Source: Rhodospirillales bacterium
GTDB taxonomy: Bacteria > Pseudomonadota > Alphaproteobacteria > TMED109
DNA length: 64,000 nt
Direction of reading: 5' to 3'
Assembly: GCA_028824295.1 (NCBI GenBank)
Contig: JAPPED010000008.1
Coordinates: 93,421-157,420, forward strand
This document shows, piece after piece, positions 29,478-38,580 of this stretch; position 1 is the first letter of the stretch, and every line of letters begins with the position of its first letter. The translations under genes and the position numbers were made by a program. The notes beneath the pieces were generated by a model that was given only the letters and a program-made list of their open reading frames with translations, was not told the origin of the DNA and searched no databases.

Positions 29478-30281
29478 TCAGCGTGCGCCCCTCTCGCGGC
29501 GCGGGCGGCCCAGCCGGGTCACGAGGAATACCGCCAGGGCCGTCACCACGATGGAAGGGCCCGACGGCGTGTCCAGCGTCGCCGACGCAAGCAAGCCTCC
29601 TGCGACCGCGATCACGCCGGTCACGGCGGCGCCGGCCGCCATCTGTTCGGGACTTGACGTGAAGCGTCGCACCGTGGCTGAGGGGATGATAAGCAGGGCG
29701 ACGATGAGCAGGACTCCCACGATCTTGATGGCCGCGGCAATGACGGCGGCAAGGAGAATTCCGAACACGAGAAGCGCTCGCTCCGGACGCAGTCCGGCCA
29801 CGGTCGCCAGGTCAGCACTGACCGTGGCCGCCAGAAGGGGCCGCCAGATCCACCACAGCAGAGCAAGTGCGATTGCGCCTCCGCCCCAGACGACGGCGAG
29901 ATCGAGACGCGACACGGCGAGAATATCCCCGAACAGCAGGCCCTGAAGGTCGAGCCGCATGTCGGGAAAGAACGACAGAAGGACCAGGCCAACCGCCAGT
30001 CCGCCGTGCGAGAGCAAACCGAGCAGCGTATCGGTAGGCAGCGTGTCACGCCGCTCGAGGTAGGACATCGCCAGCACGACCACGACGGCCGTGACGAAGA
30101 TGCCGATCACCAGGTGCAGATTCACTAGGACCGCGATCGCGACTCCCAATAGGGCCGAGTGCGCGATCGTTTCGCCGAAGTAGGCGAGGCGTCTCCAAAC
30201 GATGAAGCAGCCAGCCGGCCCTGCGACCATCGCGAGCCCGATGCCGGCCAGCAACGCTCGCAAGAGGAAATCGTCCAGCAA
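29478..30281 (-). CDS. znuB: Zinc ABC transporter permease ZnuB
   Basis: Membrane subunit of the high-affinity zinc importer. The 267-residue protein has about eight helices and the ABC-3 family features GPAGCFIVWRRLAYFGETIAHSALLG near the N-terminus and IKIVGVLLIVALLIIPSATVR in the second half. The start appears to be TTG 30281, three bases after the znuC stop; translation is probably coupled. It converges with the CDF gene, whose stop is 25 bases away. Confidence 0.94.
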   Translation of the reverse strand: MLDDFLLRALLAGIGLAMVAGPAGCFIVWRRLAYFGETIAHSALLGVAIAVLVNLHLVIGIFVTAVVVVLAMSYLERRDTLPTDTLLGLLSHGGLAVGLVLLSFFPDMRLDLQGLLFGDILAVSRLDLAVVWGGGAIALALLWWIWRPLLAATVSADLATVAGLRPERALLVFGILLAAVIAAAIKIVGVLLIVALLIIPSATVRRFTSSPEQMAAGAAVTGVIAVAGGLLASATLDTPSGPSIVVTALAVFLVTRLGRPRRERGAR

Positions 30282-30284
30282 GGC

Positions 30285-30932
30285 TCAGACCTTCCGGGCT
30301 TCACGCCGGGACAGGTCCCGTTGGGCCGGCGGCGGCTCGTCGTGTTGGTGCGGCACGAGGACCACAACGTCGTCCCCCGTGCTTGTCGCCACTTCGAGAT
30401 CGTGGGAGATCAGGAGCACGCCGCACCGGAGATCCCGCCGGATGCCCTGGATCAGGTCCAGCACGACGCCCGATCCGGCCGTGTCTACGCCCTGAGCGGG
30501 TTCGTCGAGAACCAGCAGATCCGGGCGGTGGATCAGGGCGCGGGCCAGCAGGAGACGCTGGAATTCCCCGCCTGACAATGTCGTCACTGGGGGATTGCCC
30601 AGGCGGTCCAGGCCCACAGCTGAGAGCGCGGATTCGATGTGCTTCCTGGGAAAGCGCCCGGTCAGGGTCATGAGCCGTCGCACCGTCAACGGAAGTGTCG
30701 GGTTCAATGCGAGCCGCTGCGGCACGTAGCCAACCTCGAGGGAGGACATTCGTTCGATCGTGCCCTCGTCGATGTCAAGCAAACCGAGAATGGCTTTCGC
30801 GCAGGTGGACTTGCCGGCGCCATTGGCACCAATCAGATAGACAAGCTGGCCGCGGTCAACCGTGATATCGACATGCCGGACGATCCAGCGCGCGCCCCGG
30901 CGCACGCCCATGTCTCTGGCTTTGACAAGCAC
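30285..30932 (-). CDS. znuC: Zinc ABC transporter ATP-binding protein ZnuC
   Basis: ATPase of the ZnuABC importer. Walker A GANGAGKST is near residue 35, the signature LSGGEFQR near residue 120, Walker B LLVLDEPAQGVD just after, and the switch His in LLISHDLEV. The 215-residue length is short for ZnuC but complete. GTG 30932 has AGGAG at good spacing. A short C-terminal tail contains HQHDEPPP, a possible weak metal-binding stretch. Confidence 0.94.
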   Translation of the reverse strand: MLVKARDMGVRRGARWIVRHVDITVDRGQLVYLIGANGAGKSTCAKAILGLLDIDEGTIERMSSLEVGYVPQRLALNPTLPLTVRRLMTLTGRFPRKHIESALSAVGLDRLGNPPVTTLSGGEFQRLLLARALIHRPDLLVLDEPAQGVDTAGSGVVLDLIQGIRRDLRCGVLLISHDLEVATSTGDDVVVLVPHQHDEPPPAQRDLSRREARKV

Positions 30933-31233
30933 GATGGAACTCCTCCGAGAGCCGATCTACCGGGTCATCGATGGCTGGCGCCCGCAGCTGGCGGGTCGAA
31001 CCGGGCTCCTGCGGACGCACCGGTGCGTACTCCTGCCGATGCATCACCTCCACCACCCTGTCAACGGCTTGGAGACTACTGGACGGTCGGGCGCGGTGCG
31101 ATCAACGCGAGCCGGCCGCCGATGAACCTCGGGTGCGGCAACGCCCCGTACTGGACCAAGTGCGCTTGACAGGGAGATTACAAATATAACGTTTCCGTTT
31201 TCAGCGACTGCTCTCTTGCAACGGGGGAAGTGT
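30933..31233. other. Divergent znuC / znuA control region
   Basis: These 301 bases lie between divergently transcribed znuCB and znuA. Most of it is GC-rich with no gene. The last 70 bases contain TTGACA (31166-31171) and the only strongly AT-rich patch (31177-31190), described separately as a candidate Zur operator. Confidence 0.5.
31174..31195. promoter_or_regulatory. Candidate Zur operator upstream of znuA
   Basis: TATAACGTTTC (31185-31195) matches one half of the enterobacterial Zur palindrome TATAACATTTC at 10 of 11 positions. The facing half, GAGATTACAAA (31174-31184), is a weaker match and the centre spacing is off by one. It sits 39 bases ahead of the znuA start and just after a TTGACA, where a zinc repressor would be expected. 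No zur gene is in the window. Confidence 0.4.
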
Positions 31234-32292
31234 ATGAGCCGTTCGTTGTTGGCCTGGCGATGGGCAGCTGCGATTCTGGTCGCAGTCTCGCTGACCGGCT
31301 GGGCCGATGCCACATCGGCGGCCGATGACAACGGCACCGGGATTGTCGCGTCGATAAAGCCGGTCCACTCGATCGTCAGCGCCGTCATGCTCGGAGTCGG
31401 CGAACCTCAACTTCTCATACGCGGCGCCTCTTCCCCCCATACGTTCAGCCTGCGTCCGTCCGATGCCGCGGTGCTGGCAGACGCGAGCGTGGTCTTTTGG
31501 ATCGGGGCGGCCATGGAGTCTTCGCTGGCCGGTCCCATAGCCGCGCTGGCTGGCGATGCGCGACTGGTCACCCTGTCGCAGGCGCCCAACCTCGTTCGCC
31601 GACCGCTTCGGGAAGTAGGAGCGTTCGAGCGCCACGCACACAGTGATGATGACCGCAGTGATGCCGAAAACGAGAGGCGTGGTGGGGACCGCGACCAGGA
31701 GGGCGTCGGGCATGACGCACGCATATTCGACATGCACGTTTGGCTCGACCCGCACAACGCCGATGCGATGGCCATGATGATTGCCGATGTGCTGTCGGAG
31801 GTCGACCCGGCGAACGCGGAGGTGTATGCGAGGAACGCGACCACCGTGGGCCAGCGCTTGGCAGCGCTGACGGAGGACATCGACGCATTGGTGGCGCCAG
31901 CTCGCGGGCAGCCCTTCATCATGTTCCATGATGCGTACCGCTATTTCGAGGACCGGTTCGGTTTGTCCGCGGTCGGCTCCGTTGTCGTCAGCCTCGAGCG
32001 AACTCCCGGGGTCAAGAGAGTCCGTGCGCTTCGTGCAATGGTGCGCGAACTGGGGGCGGTATGCGTGTTCTCCGAGCCCCAATTCCAGCCCAGTCTGGTC
32101 GGTACGATCATCGAAGATACCCAGGCACGTTCGGGCGTACTCGACCCGTTGGGCGCTGGAATCGAGAGTGGACCGGAGTTGTATTTCACTCTGCTCCGCC
32201 GAATGGCGGACTCATTCAGAACGTGCTTGGAGCCGGATGCTAGCCCGAGGGCCGATCGCGCATTGTCTGGACAGGATTCTTCCGGGGGCTGA
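31234..32292 (+). CDS. znuA: Periplasmic zinc-binding protein ZnuA
   Basis: Solute-binding protein that delivers zinc to ZnuBC. The 352-residue product has a signal peptide ending near ADATSAADD. Likely zinc ligands are the His in SSPHTFSLRPSDA, His168 in FDMHVWLDP and the His in MFHDAYRYF. The flexible loop before the second ligand (about residues 131-164) has only a few His and is rich in Asp, Glu and Arg, unlike the His-rich loop of many ZnuA proteins. The ATG at 31234 follows GGGGGAAG. Confidence 0.94.
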   Translation: MSRSLLAWRWAAAILVAVSLTGWADATSAADDNGTGIVASIKPVHSIVSAVMLGVGEPQLLIRGASSPHTFSLRPSDAAVLADASVVFWIGAAMESSLAGPIAALAGDARLVTLSQAPNLVRRPLREVGAFERHAHSDDDRSDAENERRGGDRDQEGVGHDARIFDMHVWLDPHNADAMAMMIADVLSEVDPANAEVYARNATTVGQRLAALTEDIDALVAPARGQPFIMFHDAYRYFEDRFGLSAVGSVVVSLERTPGVKRVRALRAMVRELGAVCVFSEPQFQPSLVGTIIEDTQARSGVLDPLGAGIESGPELYFTLLRRMADSFRTCLEPDASPRADRALSGQDSSGG

Positions 32293-32702
32293 ACGGTACT
32301 TCGGATCTGCCGGGCTTCTGGTCGGCGGGGTCGTCATCATCGCGCACAACACCTGCGCATATCTTGTAGGTAGCCGGCGCAGGATGTGGTCGCCCGGAGA
32401 GCGTTCCGCGGTACCAGTCACGGACGCAGATGTCCACTGGCAGTGAACTCGCCTGCTGAAGTCATTTACCGCCGCCGCAGTGCGGTCCGACAGGACCGAA
32501 GTTTCGTACTGCGCTGCCATCCACGCAACGTCCATTGCCAAGATTCAGGTGCGGTTGCAGTGCTGCCGTCACTTGCGACGATGGCCCCGAATGGAGTATC
32601 TTGCCAAGCAACCGTACCCCTTAGTTCATTACCGGTTTCCGTCGTCGCTGGCGGCGATGTTTGCGGCGGATGGCCGGTAACGCACCATGTGAGGATTCGC
32701 TC
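32293..32702. other. Intergenic region upstream of secE
   Basis: These 410 bases hold no gene I can support. In many proteobacteria a tRNA-Trp precedes secE, but no tRNA fold is visible here. TTGCCA at 32601-32606 with TTCATT 18 bases later is a weak promoter candidate for the secE-nusG-ribosomal operon. Confidence 0.35.
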
Positions 32703-32900
32703 ATGAACGGAACGTCCCCGATGGAGTTTCTTCGGGAAATTCGTCAGGAGCTGGCCAAGGTCACATGGCCTACCCGCAAGGAGACGGCGGTCACCACAGG
32801 GATGGTGTTCGTGATGGTGTTCTTGCTGGCACTCTTTTTCCTGGGTGTGGACCAGCTGATTTCGCTTGCGATCCAGGCGATCCTCGGGTTGGGCAGTTGA
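32703..32900 (+). CDS. secE: Preprotein translocase subunit SecE
   Basis: Small subunit that clamps SecY in the protein-conducting channel. The 65-residue product has the conserved amphipathic helix FLREIRQELAKVTWPTRKET followed by one membrane helix (about residues 30-55). The ATG at 32703 gives the standard short alphaproteobacterial length. nusG follows directly. Confidence 0.95.
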   Translation: MNGTSPMEFLREIRQELAKVTWPTRKETAVTTGMVFVMVFLLALFFLGVDQLISLAIQAILGLGS

Positions 32901-32920
32901 CACAAGGGGAGCAGCCGGCG

Positions 32921-33451
32921 ATGCCGCTTGCGTGGTACATCGTGCACGCGCATTCCGGCTTCGAGTCGCGGGTGGCGGACACGATCCGTGCCGAGGCGGT
33001 GCGCCACGCGTTGGCCGACGAAATCACGGAAGCGGTCGTGCCGACCGAGAACGTGGTCGAACTGCGCCAGGGAAAGAAGATCGAGACCGAGCGGAAGTTC
33101 TTTCCCGGCTACGTGCTGGTACGCATGCAGCTGTCCGATCAGACCCGTCGCCTTGTGCTGGACGTCCCGCGCGTCTTGGGATTTGTCGGCACGGAGGGCG
33201 ACCCGATACCGATTTCCGACGACGAAGCGGGCCGGGTACTCAACCAGATCCGCGAGGGAGTCGAACGTCCCCGACCGGCAGTCATCTTCGAGATCGGAGA
33301 GAATGTGCGAGTGGGCGACGGTCCCTTCACCTCCTTCAACGGGGTGGTCGAGGAAATCGACGAGGAGCGCTCGCGCGTCAAGGTTTCGGTGTCCATATTC
33401 GGACGTGCCACCCCGGTCGAACTGGAATACTCGCAGGTCGAGAAGATCTAG
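32921..33451 (+). CDS. nusG: Transcription termination/antitermination protein NusG
   Basis: Binds RNA polymerase and links it to Rho and to the ribosome. The NGN domain starts [15 protein letters not shown] and contains [18 protein letters not shown]. The C-terminal KOW domain reads [22 protein letters not shown]. The ATG at 32921 has AAGGGGA about ten bases upstream and gives 176 residues; a TTG at 32897 is a possible upstream start. Confidence 0.97.
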   Translation: MPLAWYIVHAHSGFESRVADTIRAEAVRHALADEITEAVVPTENVVELRQGKKIETERKFFPGYVLVRMQLSDQTRRLVLDVPRVLGFVGTEGDPIPISDDEAGRVLNQIREGVERPRPAVIFEIGENVRVGDGPFTSFNGVVEEIDEERSRVKVSVSIFGRATPVELEYSQVEKI

Positions 33452-33473
33452 AAACAGGCAACGGAACAAACTA

Positions 33474-33902
33474 ATGGCGAAACAAATTGAAGGCTACGTG
33501 CGAATCCAGGTGCCGGCGGGACAGGCCAATCCGTCGCCGCCGATCGGGCCTGCGCTGGGTCAGGCTGGGCTCAACATCATGGAGTTCTGCAAGGCGTTCA
33601 ACGCGCAGACGCAGGGCGCCGAGGCCGGCGCGCCGTTGCCCGTGACCATCACGGTGTACCGTGATCGGAGTTTCACCTTCACGGTGAAGAAACCGCCGGT
33701 TTCCTATTACCTGAAGCGCGCCGCAGGGGTTCCCAAGGGGTCGGGCGAAACTGGCCGCATTGCCCCGGTCGCTTCGGTGACCGTCGCGCAGGTACGCGAA
33801 ATCGCCACCGAGAAGATGCCGGATCTGAACGCTTCCGGCGTTGACGAAGCCTGCCGGATCGTTGAGGGTACGGCCCGCTCGATGGGCATTGGAGTCAGCT
33901 GA
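33474..33902 (+). CDS. rplK: 50S ribosomal protein L11
   Basis: Ribosomal stalk-base protein that binds 23S rRNA at the GTPase-associated centre. The 142-residue product has the N-terminal proline-rich [21 protein letters not shown] segment (thiostrepton-site side) and the C-terminal rRNA-binding domain. It starts with MAKQIEGYV. The gap to rplA is 4 bases. Confidence 0.98.
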   Translation: MAKQIEGYVRIQVPAGQANPSPPIGPALGQAGLNIMEFCKAFNAQTQGAEAGAPLPVTITVYRDRSFTFTVKKPPVSYYLKRAAGVPKGSGETGRIAPVASVTVAQVREIATEKMPDLNASGVDEACRIVEGTARSMGIGVS

Positions 33903-33906
33903 AGCC

Positions 33907-34620
33907 ATGGCACGTCCTGGAAAACGTTTACGGGCTGCCCGCGAGGGGCTCGACCGCACACGGCCGCTTCCACTTGGGGATGCCCTCGCGCACCTCAAGC
34001 AGCACGGCGGCACGAAGTTCGACCAGACCGTTGAAATCGCGATGGACCTCAATCTCGACACCCGTCAGTCGGACCAGCAAGTGCGCGGGACGGTGATGTT
34101 GCCAGCGGGCACGGGCAAGACCGTAAGGGTTGCGGTTTTCGCCCGCGACCAAGCGGCCGAAGCCGCCCGTGAGGCGGGAGCCGACTTGGTGGGTGCGGAA
34201 GACCTGGCCGAGGCCGTTCAGAAGGGCGAAATCAACTTCGACCGCGCCGTGGCGACTCCGGACTGCATGCCCGTCGTCGGCCGGCTGGGCAAGATACTGG
34301 GGCCACGCGGTCTCATGCCGAACCCCAAGCTCGGCACCGTTACGACCGATGTGACGGCCGCGGTGCAGGCTGCCAAGGGAGGACAGGTCGCCTTCCGAGC
34401 CGAGAAAGCCGGGATCGTGCATGCCGGAATCGGCAAGACAAGTTTCGACGAAGGCAGTCTGGCTGCCAACGTCCACGCGTTCGTCGGCGCAGTGCGCGAT
34501 GCGCGCCCTGCAGGTTCGAAGGGCGTGTATATTCAGAAGATCTGGCTGTCGTCGACCATGGGACCTGGGGTCCAGTTGGACGTGGCCGATCTGGAGGCCG
34601 GGGCGAACGCCGCGGCCTGA
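33907..34620 (+). CDS. rplA: 50S ribosomal protein L1
   Basis: L1-stalk protein that helps release E-site tRNA and, in studied bacteria, represses its own operon. The 237-residue product contains the L1 signature in [20 protein letters not shown]. It follows rplK by 4 bases. A 222-base gap with a structured leader separates it from rplJ. Confidence 0.98.
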   Translation: MARPGKRLRAAREGLDRTRPLPLGDALAHLKQHGGTKFDQTVEIAMDLNLDTRQSDQQVRGTVMLPAGTGKTVRVAVFARDQAAEAAREAGADLVGAEDLAEAVQKGEINFDRAVATPDCMPVVGRLGKILGPRGLMPNPKLGTVTTDVTAAVQAAKGGQVAFRAEKAGIVHAGIGKTSFDEGSLAANVHAFVGAVRDARPAGSKGVYIQKIWLSSTMGPGVQLDVADLEAGANAAA

Positions 34621-34661
34621 TTGTCAATCGGCGATCGCCGCGCCTGCCGCGGTGATCGCTT

Positions 34662-34712
34662 CCTGTCCGAGACTGCAGGGGGCGAAAGCCTTAATCAACC
34701 TGCATAGACGGG
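34662..34712 (+). promoter_or_regulatory. Ribosomal protein L10 leader (autoregulatory kink-turn)
   Basis: An outer helix CCTGTC (34662-34667) / GACGGG (34707-34712) and an inner helix TGCAGG (34674-34679) / CCTGCA (34699-34704) flank an asymmetric internal loop, CGAGAC on one side and TA on the other. This is the kink-turn arrangement of the known rplJ leader bound by L10(L12)4. It lies 131 bases upstream of rplJ. A further GC-rich hairpin at 34717-34741 follows and could be part of the switch. Confidence 0.78.
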
Positions 34713-34842
34713 GTGTGGGCGCGGCGGTTGGCCGCGCGCCCGGACTCGTTCCTTGGACAGGCGTGAACTCCGGCTGGCGTGAGTCAGCGCGGAACTGCAC
34801 GGCAGCGCCATCTGGCCTGCCGAGGCTGGAGGAGCCCGTGCG

Positions 34843-35358
34843 ATGAATCGTCAGGCGAAGGAAGCGACGGTGGCCGCGCTGCACGAGTTGTTCGCGCGCG
34901 GCGAAACCGTGATTGTGACCCACTACGCCGGTCTCGATGCGAACGATGCGACCGATTTGCGGCGGCGCATGCGTGCGGCGGGAGCGCAGTTTCGGGTCAC
35001 CAAGAACCGACTTACGCGCTTGGCGCTGAGGGACACGCCGCATGCAGACCTGGCCGACCTGTTCACCGGTCCGACAGCGATCGGTCTCAGCCAGGACCCG
35101 GTGGCACCGGCCAAGGTGTTGCACGAATTTGCCGATACCCATCCGCAGTTGGTCATCCTTGGCGGCGGCCTCGGCGCGAAAAAGCTGGACCCGGCTGCGG
35201 TGTCCCAGTTGGCCAAGATGCCATCGTTGGACGAGCTGCGGGCGAAGCTGGTGGGCGTGATTTCCTCGCCGGCACGCTCGGTGGCGGGAGTCCTCCAGGC
35301 TCCGGCGGGCGCTCTGGCCCGAGTCTTCGGGGCCTATTCCGAATCAGAAGCCGCCTGA
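34843..35358 (+). CDS. rplJ: 50S ribosomal protein L10
   Basis: Stalk protein that anchors L7/L12 dimers. The 171-residue product has the N-terminal rRNA-binding domain ([33 protein letters not shown]) and an Ala-rich C-terminal helix that holds L12. A GGAGG-type site precedes the ATG. The leader structure upstream implies feedback control by the L10-L12 complex. Confidence 0.97.
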   Translation: MNRQAKEATVAALHELFARGETVIVTHYAGLDANDATDLRRRMRAAGAQFRVTKNRLTRLALRDTPHADLADLFTGPTAIGLSQDPVAPAKVLHEFADTHPQLVILGGGLGAKKLDPAAVSQLAKMPSLDELRAKLVGVISSPARSVAGVLQAPAGALARVFGAYSESEAA

Positions 35359-35416
35359 GTTTCGGGCGGAACCAATCCATAACTTTGTCCACGCGTCTGA
35401 AGGGAGAAAACCAGCC

Positions 35417-35800
35417 ATGGCGGACATAGAGAAACTGGCCGAGGAGTTGTCCGGCCTGACCGTGATCGAAGCGGCCGAACTGTCGAAGCTGCTCGAGGAA
35501 AAGTGGGGCGTCAGCGCCGCTGCGCCGGTGGCGGTGGCAGCAGCGCCCGGTGGCGCGGCCGATGGCGGCGGGGGCAGCGACGAGCCCGAGTTCGTGACCG
35601 TGACGCTCACCAGCTTCGGATCCAAAAAAATCAATGTCATCAAAGAGGTGCGGGCGATTACGGGACTCGGCCTGAAAGAAGCCAAGGACCTCGTGGAAGG
35701 AGTTCCCAAGCCGGTCAAGGAAGACATTTCCAAGGACGAGGCCGAGGAGATCAAGAAGAAGCTGGAAGACGCGGGTGCGTCGGTCGAAGTGGGAGCGTGA
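35417..35800 (+). CDS. rplL: 50S ribosomal protein L7/L12
   Basis: Multicopy stalk protein that recruits translation GTPases. The 127-residue product has the N-terminal dimerisation helices ([19 protein letters not shown]), an Ala/Gly hinge around residues 35-55, and the C-terminal domain with [27 protein letters not shown] lies about nine bases ahead of the ATG. rpoB, which follows rplL in most bacteria, is not found after it. Confidence 0.98.
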   Translation: MADIEKLAEELSGLTVIEAAELSKLLEEKWGVSAAAPVAVAAAPGGAADGGGGSDEPEFVTVTLTSFGSKKINVIKEVRAITGLGLKEAKDLVEGVPKPVKEDISKDEAEEIKKKLEDAGASVEVGA

Positions 35801-36187
35801 TCCTCTGGTTTCTGGATCGACGGCACCGGCAGGAGAGACCCGACCACCGGGCCGGTGAAACCGGTGGCGCTCCGGCGCGGACCGGCGGACCCCGGCCGGT
35901 GTGTCCGCAGTTCCGGCAGGGACGGGATGGCAGCAGGTAGTCCCGAAGTCGCCGCCTACGTGACGCGATGCCGGCCCGGCGTCACGGCGGCTAGCCGTCG
36001 GTCGCCCGACGGTGACGGATTCATCGCGGCATGGGATCGTTGCGTCGCGCACCGTCGCCATCCGGTGATAGTTGCCTCCAGCGGTGCGCAGATCTCGGCC
36101 GAGTTGGCGCGACGCTGGCCGATTTACCGGCCTGTGCCGGACGGCTAGGATTCCCGCGATGATCACGAGCATTCCGGCCTCCGAAGC
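35801..36187. other. Intergenic region where rpoB would be expected
   Basis: These 387 bases after rplL contain no supported gene. A stem CCACCGG (35844-35850) / CCGGTGG (35861-35867) lies about 45 bases after the rplL stop and may end the ribosomal transcript, although no T-run follows. A short open frame at 35855-36148 has no recognisable features. Confidence 0.45.
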
Positions 36188-38551
36188 ATGGTGACGCTGG
36201 CCAAGGCGCGGCGGCGAAAATCGAAGCCGGCGAAGCGGGACCTCGCGGAGCTGCGTGCGCTGGAGCGCAAGGTGGCTTGGCTGTCGGCGTGGACCATTCA
36301 CCATGCGAACCATCTCCGTCCGGCCCTGGACGGTCTGAAGGTCGGGGGGCACCAGGCTTCCTCGGCCTCCGTTGTGACGCTGCTGTCGGCTCTGTACTTC
36401 CACGTACTGCGGCCCGAGGACCGGGTGGCCGTGAAGCCCCATGCAAGCCCGGTGTTCCATGCGATCCAGTACTTGCAGGGGCGACAGACTTGCGAGCACT
36501 TGCAGGCATTCCGCGGATATGGCGGAGCCCAGAGCTATCCCTCGCGCACGAAGGACGCGGACGATGTCGATTTTTCGACAGGTTCCGTTGGCCTCGGGGG
36601 CGCCATGGCGCTGTTCGCTTCGCTGGTACAGGACTACATCCTCGATCACGACCTGGCGTCCGGGGCACACCCTCCCGGCCGCATGGTGACGGTGTTCGGA
36701 GACGCGGAGCTCGACGAAGGCAACGTGTACGAAGCCCTGCTCGACGGCGCCAAGAGCGGACTGCGAAACTGCTGGTGGATCATCGACTACAACCGCCAAA
36801 GCCTCGACGCCATTACCGCAGATCGTTCGTTTTCCCGGATTGCCGGACTGTTCGAGGCGATGAGCTGGCGGGTGATCACGCTCAAGTACGGAAAGCTGCT
36901 GCAGGCGGTCGAGCAGGAGCTCGGGGGAACGGCCCTGATCGAGTGGATCGATCGGTGTCCGAACGACCTCTATTCGGCGTTGACCTTCAAGGGCGGGGCT
37001 GCGTGGCGCGAACGCCTGCTTCAGGACCTTGAGGGCAATCCGGATGCAGCGGCGCTGATCGAGCGCCATGACGACGACGACCTGCATTCGCTGATGACGA
37101 ATCTCGCCGGCCATGACCTGGAATCGGTAATCGAAGCGTTCGAGGCCGCGGACGACGATCGGCCGACCTGCTTCATCGCCTACACGATCAAGGGGCATGG
37201 ACTCCCGCTGGCCGGCCACAAGGACAACCATGCGGGCCTGATGAACGAGGCCCAGATGGAGCAGTTCCGCGTGTCGATGGGCGTGCCCGAAGGCAAGGAA
37301 TGGGACCGCTTCGCGGGACTTGAACTCCCGTCGGCGACGCTCAAGGCGTATCTGGCGGCAGTGCCGTTCGCCCAGTCCGACCAGCGGCGTCACGACCCGC
37401 CGCAGATTCCGGTTCCGGATCGTTTGTTCGTGTCGTCGTCCGGCCGCTCCTCGACGCAAGAGGCCTTCGGCCGCATCCTCCGGGAGCTCGGACGTGGGGA
37501 CACCGAACTCGCGCAGAGGATCGTCACTACGTCGCCGGATGTCACGGTATCCACCAACCTCGGTGGCTGGGTAAACCAGCGGCAGATCTACCGGCACACG
37601 TCCCGGGCCGACGTGTTTCACGACGAGAGCGTCGTGTCGCCACAACGCTGGACGATGTCGCCCAAGGGTCAGCACATCGAGCTGGGAATTGCCGAGAACA
37701 ACCTGTTCCTGCTGCTGGCGGCAGCGGGTCTGTCGCATTCGCTGTTCGATGCCCGGCTCATACCGATAGGGACCTTGTACGACCCGTTCATTGCGCGCGG
37801 GCTGGACGCACTCAACTACGCGGCCTACCAAGACGCGCGTTTCATTCTGGTTGCCACGCCCTCAGGGATTTCGCTTGCGCCCGAGGGCGGCGCGCATCAA
37901 TCCATCGGCACGCCGTTGGTCGGGATCGGACAGCCCGGCCTCGCCGCGCTCGAGCCCGGGTACGTGGACGAACTGGAGGTGATGCTCCGTTGGGCGTTCG
38001 CCTACCTCCAGGAGCCGGACGGGCAGTCGGTCTATCTCCGCCTCTCGACACGGCCGGTCAAACAGCTTGAACGCACCGTGGATCATGACCTGGAGCAGGC
38101 GATCATCGATGGCGGCTACTGGCTGCATCCGCCGGCTCGAGGAACTTCGCTGGCCTTGGTGTACTCCGGAGCAGTGGCGACCGAGGTGCTCGATGCCTAT
38201 GCGGAACTGCAGTCGGACATGCCGGAGGCGGGGGTGTTGGCGGTAACCTCCGCTGACCGGCTGCACGGTGCATGGCGGACCGCGCAAGCCGCGCGGCGGC
38301 GGGGCCATCAGGCGCAGTCCCATCTGGAGAGGTTGCTCGATCCGCTGGCCTCCTCAGCGGGCTTGGTGACCGTGGTCGACGGCCACCCGGCAACCCTCTC
38401 GTGGCTCGGCTCGGTCCGCGGACACAAGACGATTTCGTTGGGCGTGGACGAATTCGGGCAGTCGGGAGATCTGGCGAGTCTGTACCGGTCGTATGGCATC
38501 GACCGTGATGCAATCCTCGACGCTGCTGCTGAGGCGCTGACGGGGCGGTGA
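36188..38551 (+). CDS. Homodimeric 2-oxoacid dehydrogenase E1 (AceE/MdeB type)
   Basis: Thiamine-diphosphate enzyme that decarboxylates a 2-oxoacid and passes the acyl group to a lipoyl E2. The 787-residue chain has the fused alpha-beta layout of AceE. The ThDP/magnesium motif begins GDAELDEGN at Gly171 and ends with Asn202 in YNRQSLD. Other AceE-like regions are GHQASSAS, QHIELGIAENNLFLLLAAAG and GGAHQSIGTPLVGIGQPGL. It is about 100 residues shorter than E. coli AceE, nearer to MdeB-type enzymes, so the substrate may be pyruvate, 2-oxobutyrate or a branched 2-oxoacid. No E2 or E3 gene is nearby. It sits between rplL and tRNA-Leu. Confidence 0.88.
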   Translation: MVTLAKARRRKSKPAKRDLAELRALERKVAWLSAWTIHHANHLRPALDGLKVGGHQASSASVVTLLSALYFHVLRPEDRVAVKPHASPVFHAIQYLQGRQTCEHLQAFRGYGGAQSYPSRTKDADDVDFSTGSVGLGGAMALFASLVQDYILDHDLASGAHPPGRMVTVFGDAELDEGNVYEALLDGAKSGLRNCWWIIDYNRQSLDAITADRSFSRIAGLFEAMSWRVITLKYGKLLQAVEQELGGTALIEWIDRCPNDLYSALTFKGGAAWRERLLQDLEGNPDAAALIERHDDDDLHSLMTNLAGHDLESVIEAFEAADDDRPTCFIAYTIKGHGLPLAGHKDNHAGLMNEAQMEQFRVSMGVPEGKEWDRFAGLELPSATLKAYLAAVPFAQSDQRRHDPPQIPVPDRLFVSSSGRSSTQEAFGRILRELGRGDTELAQRIVTTSPDVTVSTNLGGWVNQRQIYRHTSRADVFHDESVVSPQRWTMSPKGQHIELGIAENNLFLLLAAAGLSHSLFDARLIPIGTLYDPFIARGLDALNYAAYQDARFILVATPSGISLAPEGGAHQSIGTPLVGIGQPGLAALEPGYVDELEVMLRWAFAYLQEPDGQSVYLRLSTRPVKQLERTVDHDLEQAIIDGGYWLHPPARGTSLALVYSGAVATEVLDAYAELQSDMPEAGVLAVTSADRLHGAWRTAQAARRRGHQAQSHLERLLDPLASSAGLVTVVDGHPATLSWLGSVRGHKTISLGVDEFGQSGDLASLYRSYGIDRDAILDAAAEALTGR

Positions 38552-38580
38552 TGGGGCCGGCCGGAAATGCGCTGGGGTTG

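Noticed and set aside
31201..32082. Minus-strand frame with hydrophobic stretch resembling a membrane helix, antisense to znuA
   Set aside because: The stretch is the complement of the charged ZnuA loop, and the rest of the frame has no membrane-protein pattern.
32293..32702. Possible tRNA-Trp before secE, as in many proteobacteria
   Set aside because: No acceptor/T-arm pair or CCA-anticodon loop could be folded in this interval.
35855..36148. 97-codon plus-strand frame after rplL
   Set aside because: No recognisable domain, no ribosome binding site and Arg-rich composition expected by chance at this GC.
35153..37831. Open frame of 892 codons on the minus strand
   Set aside because: Antisense shadow of rplJ, rplL and the E1 gene. 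Its translation is Arg/Pro-rich, matches no family and crosses several real genes.
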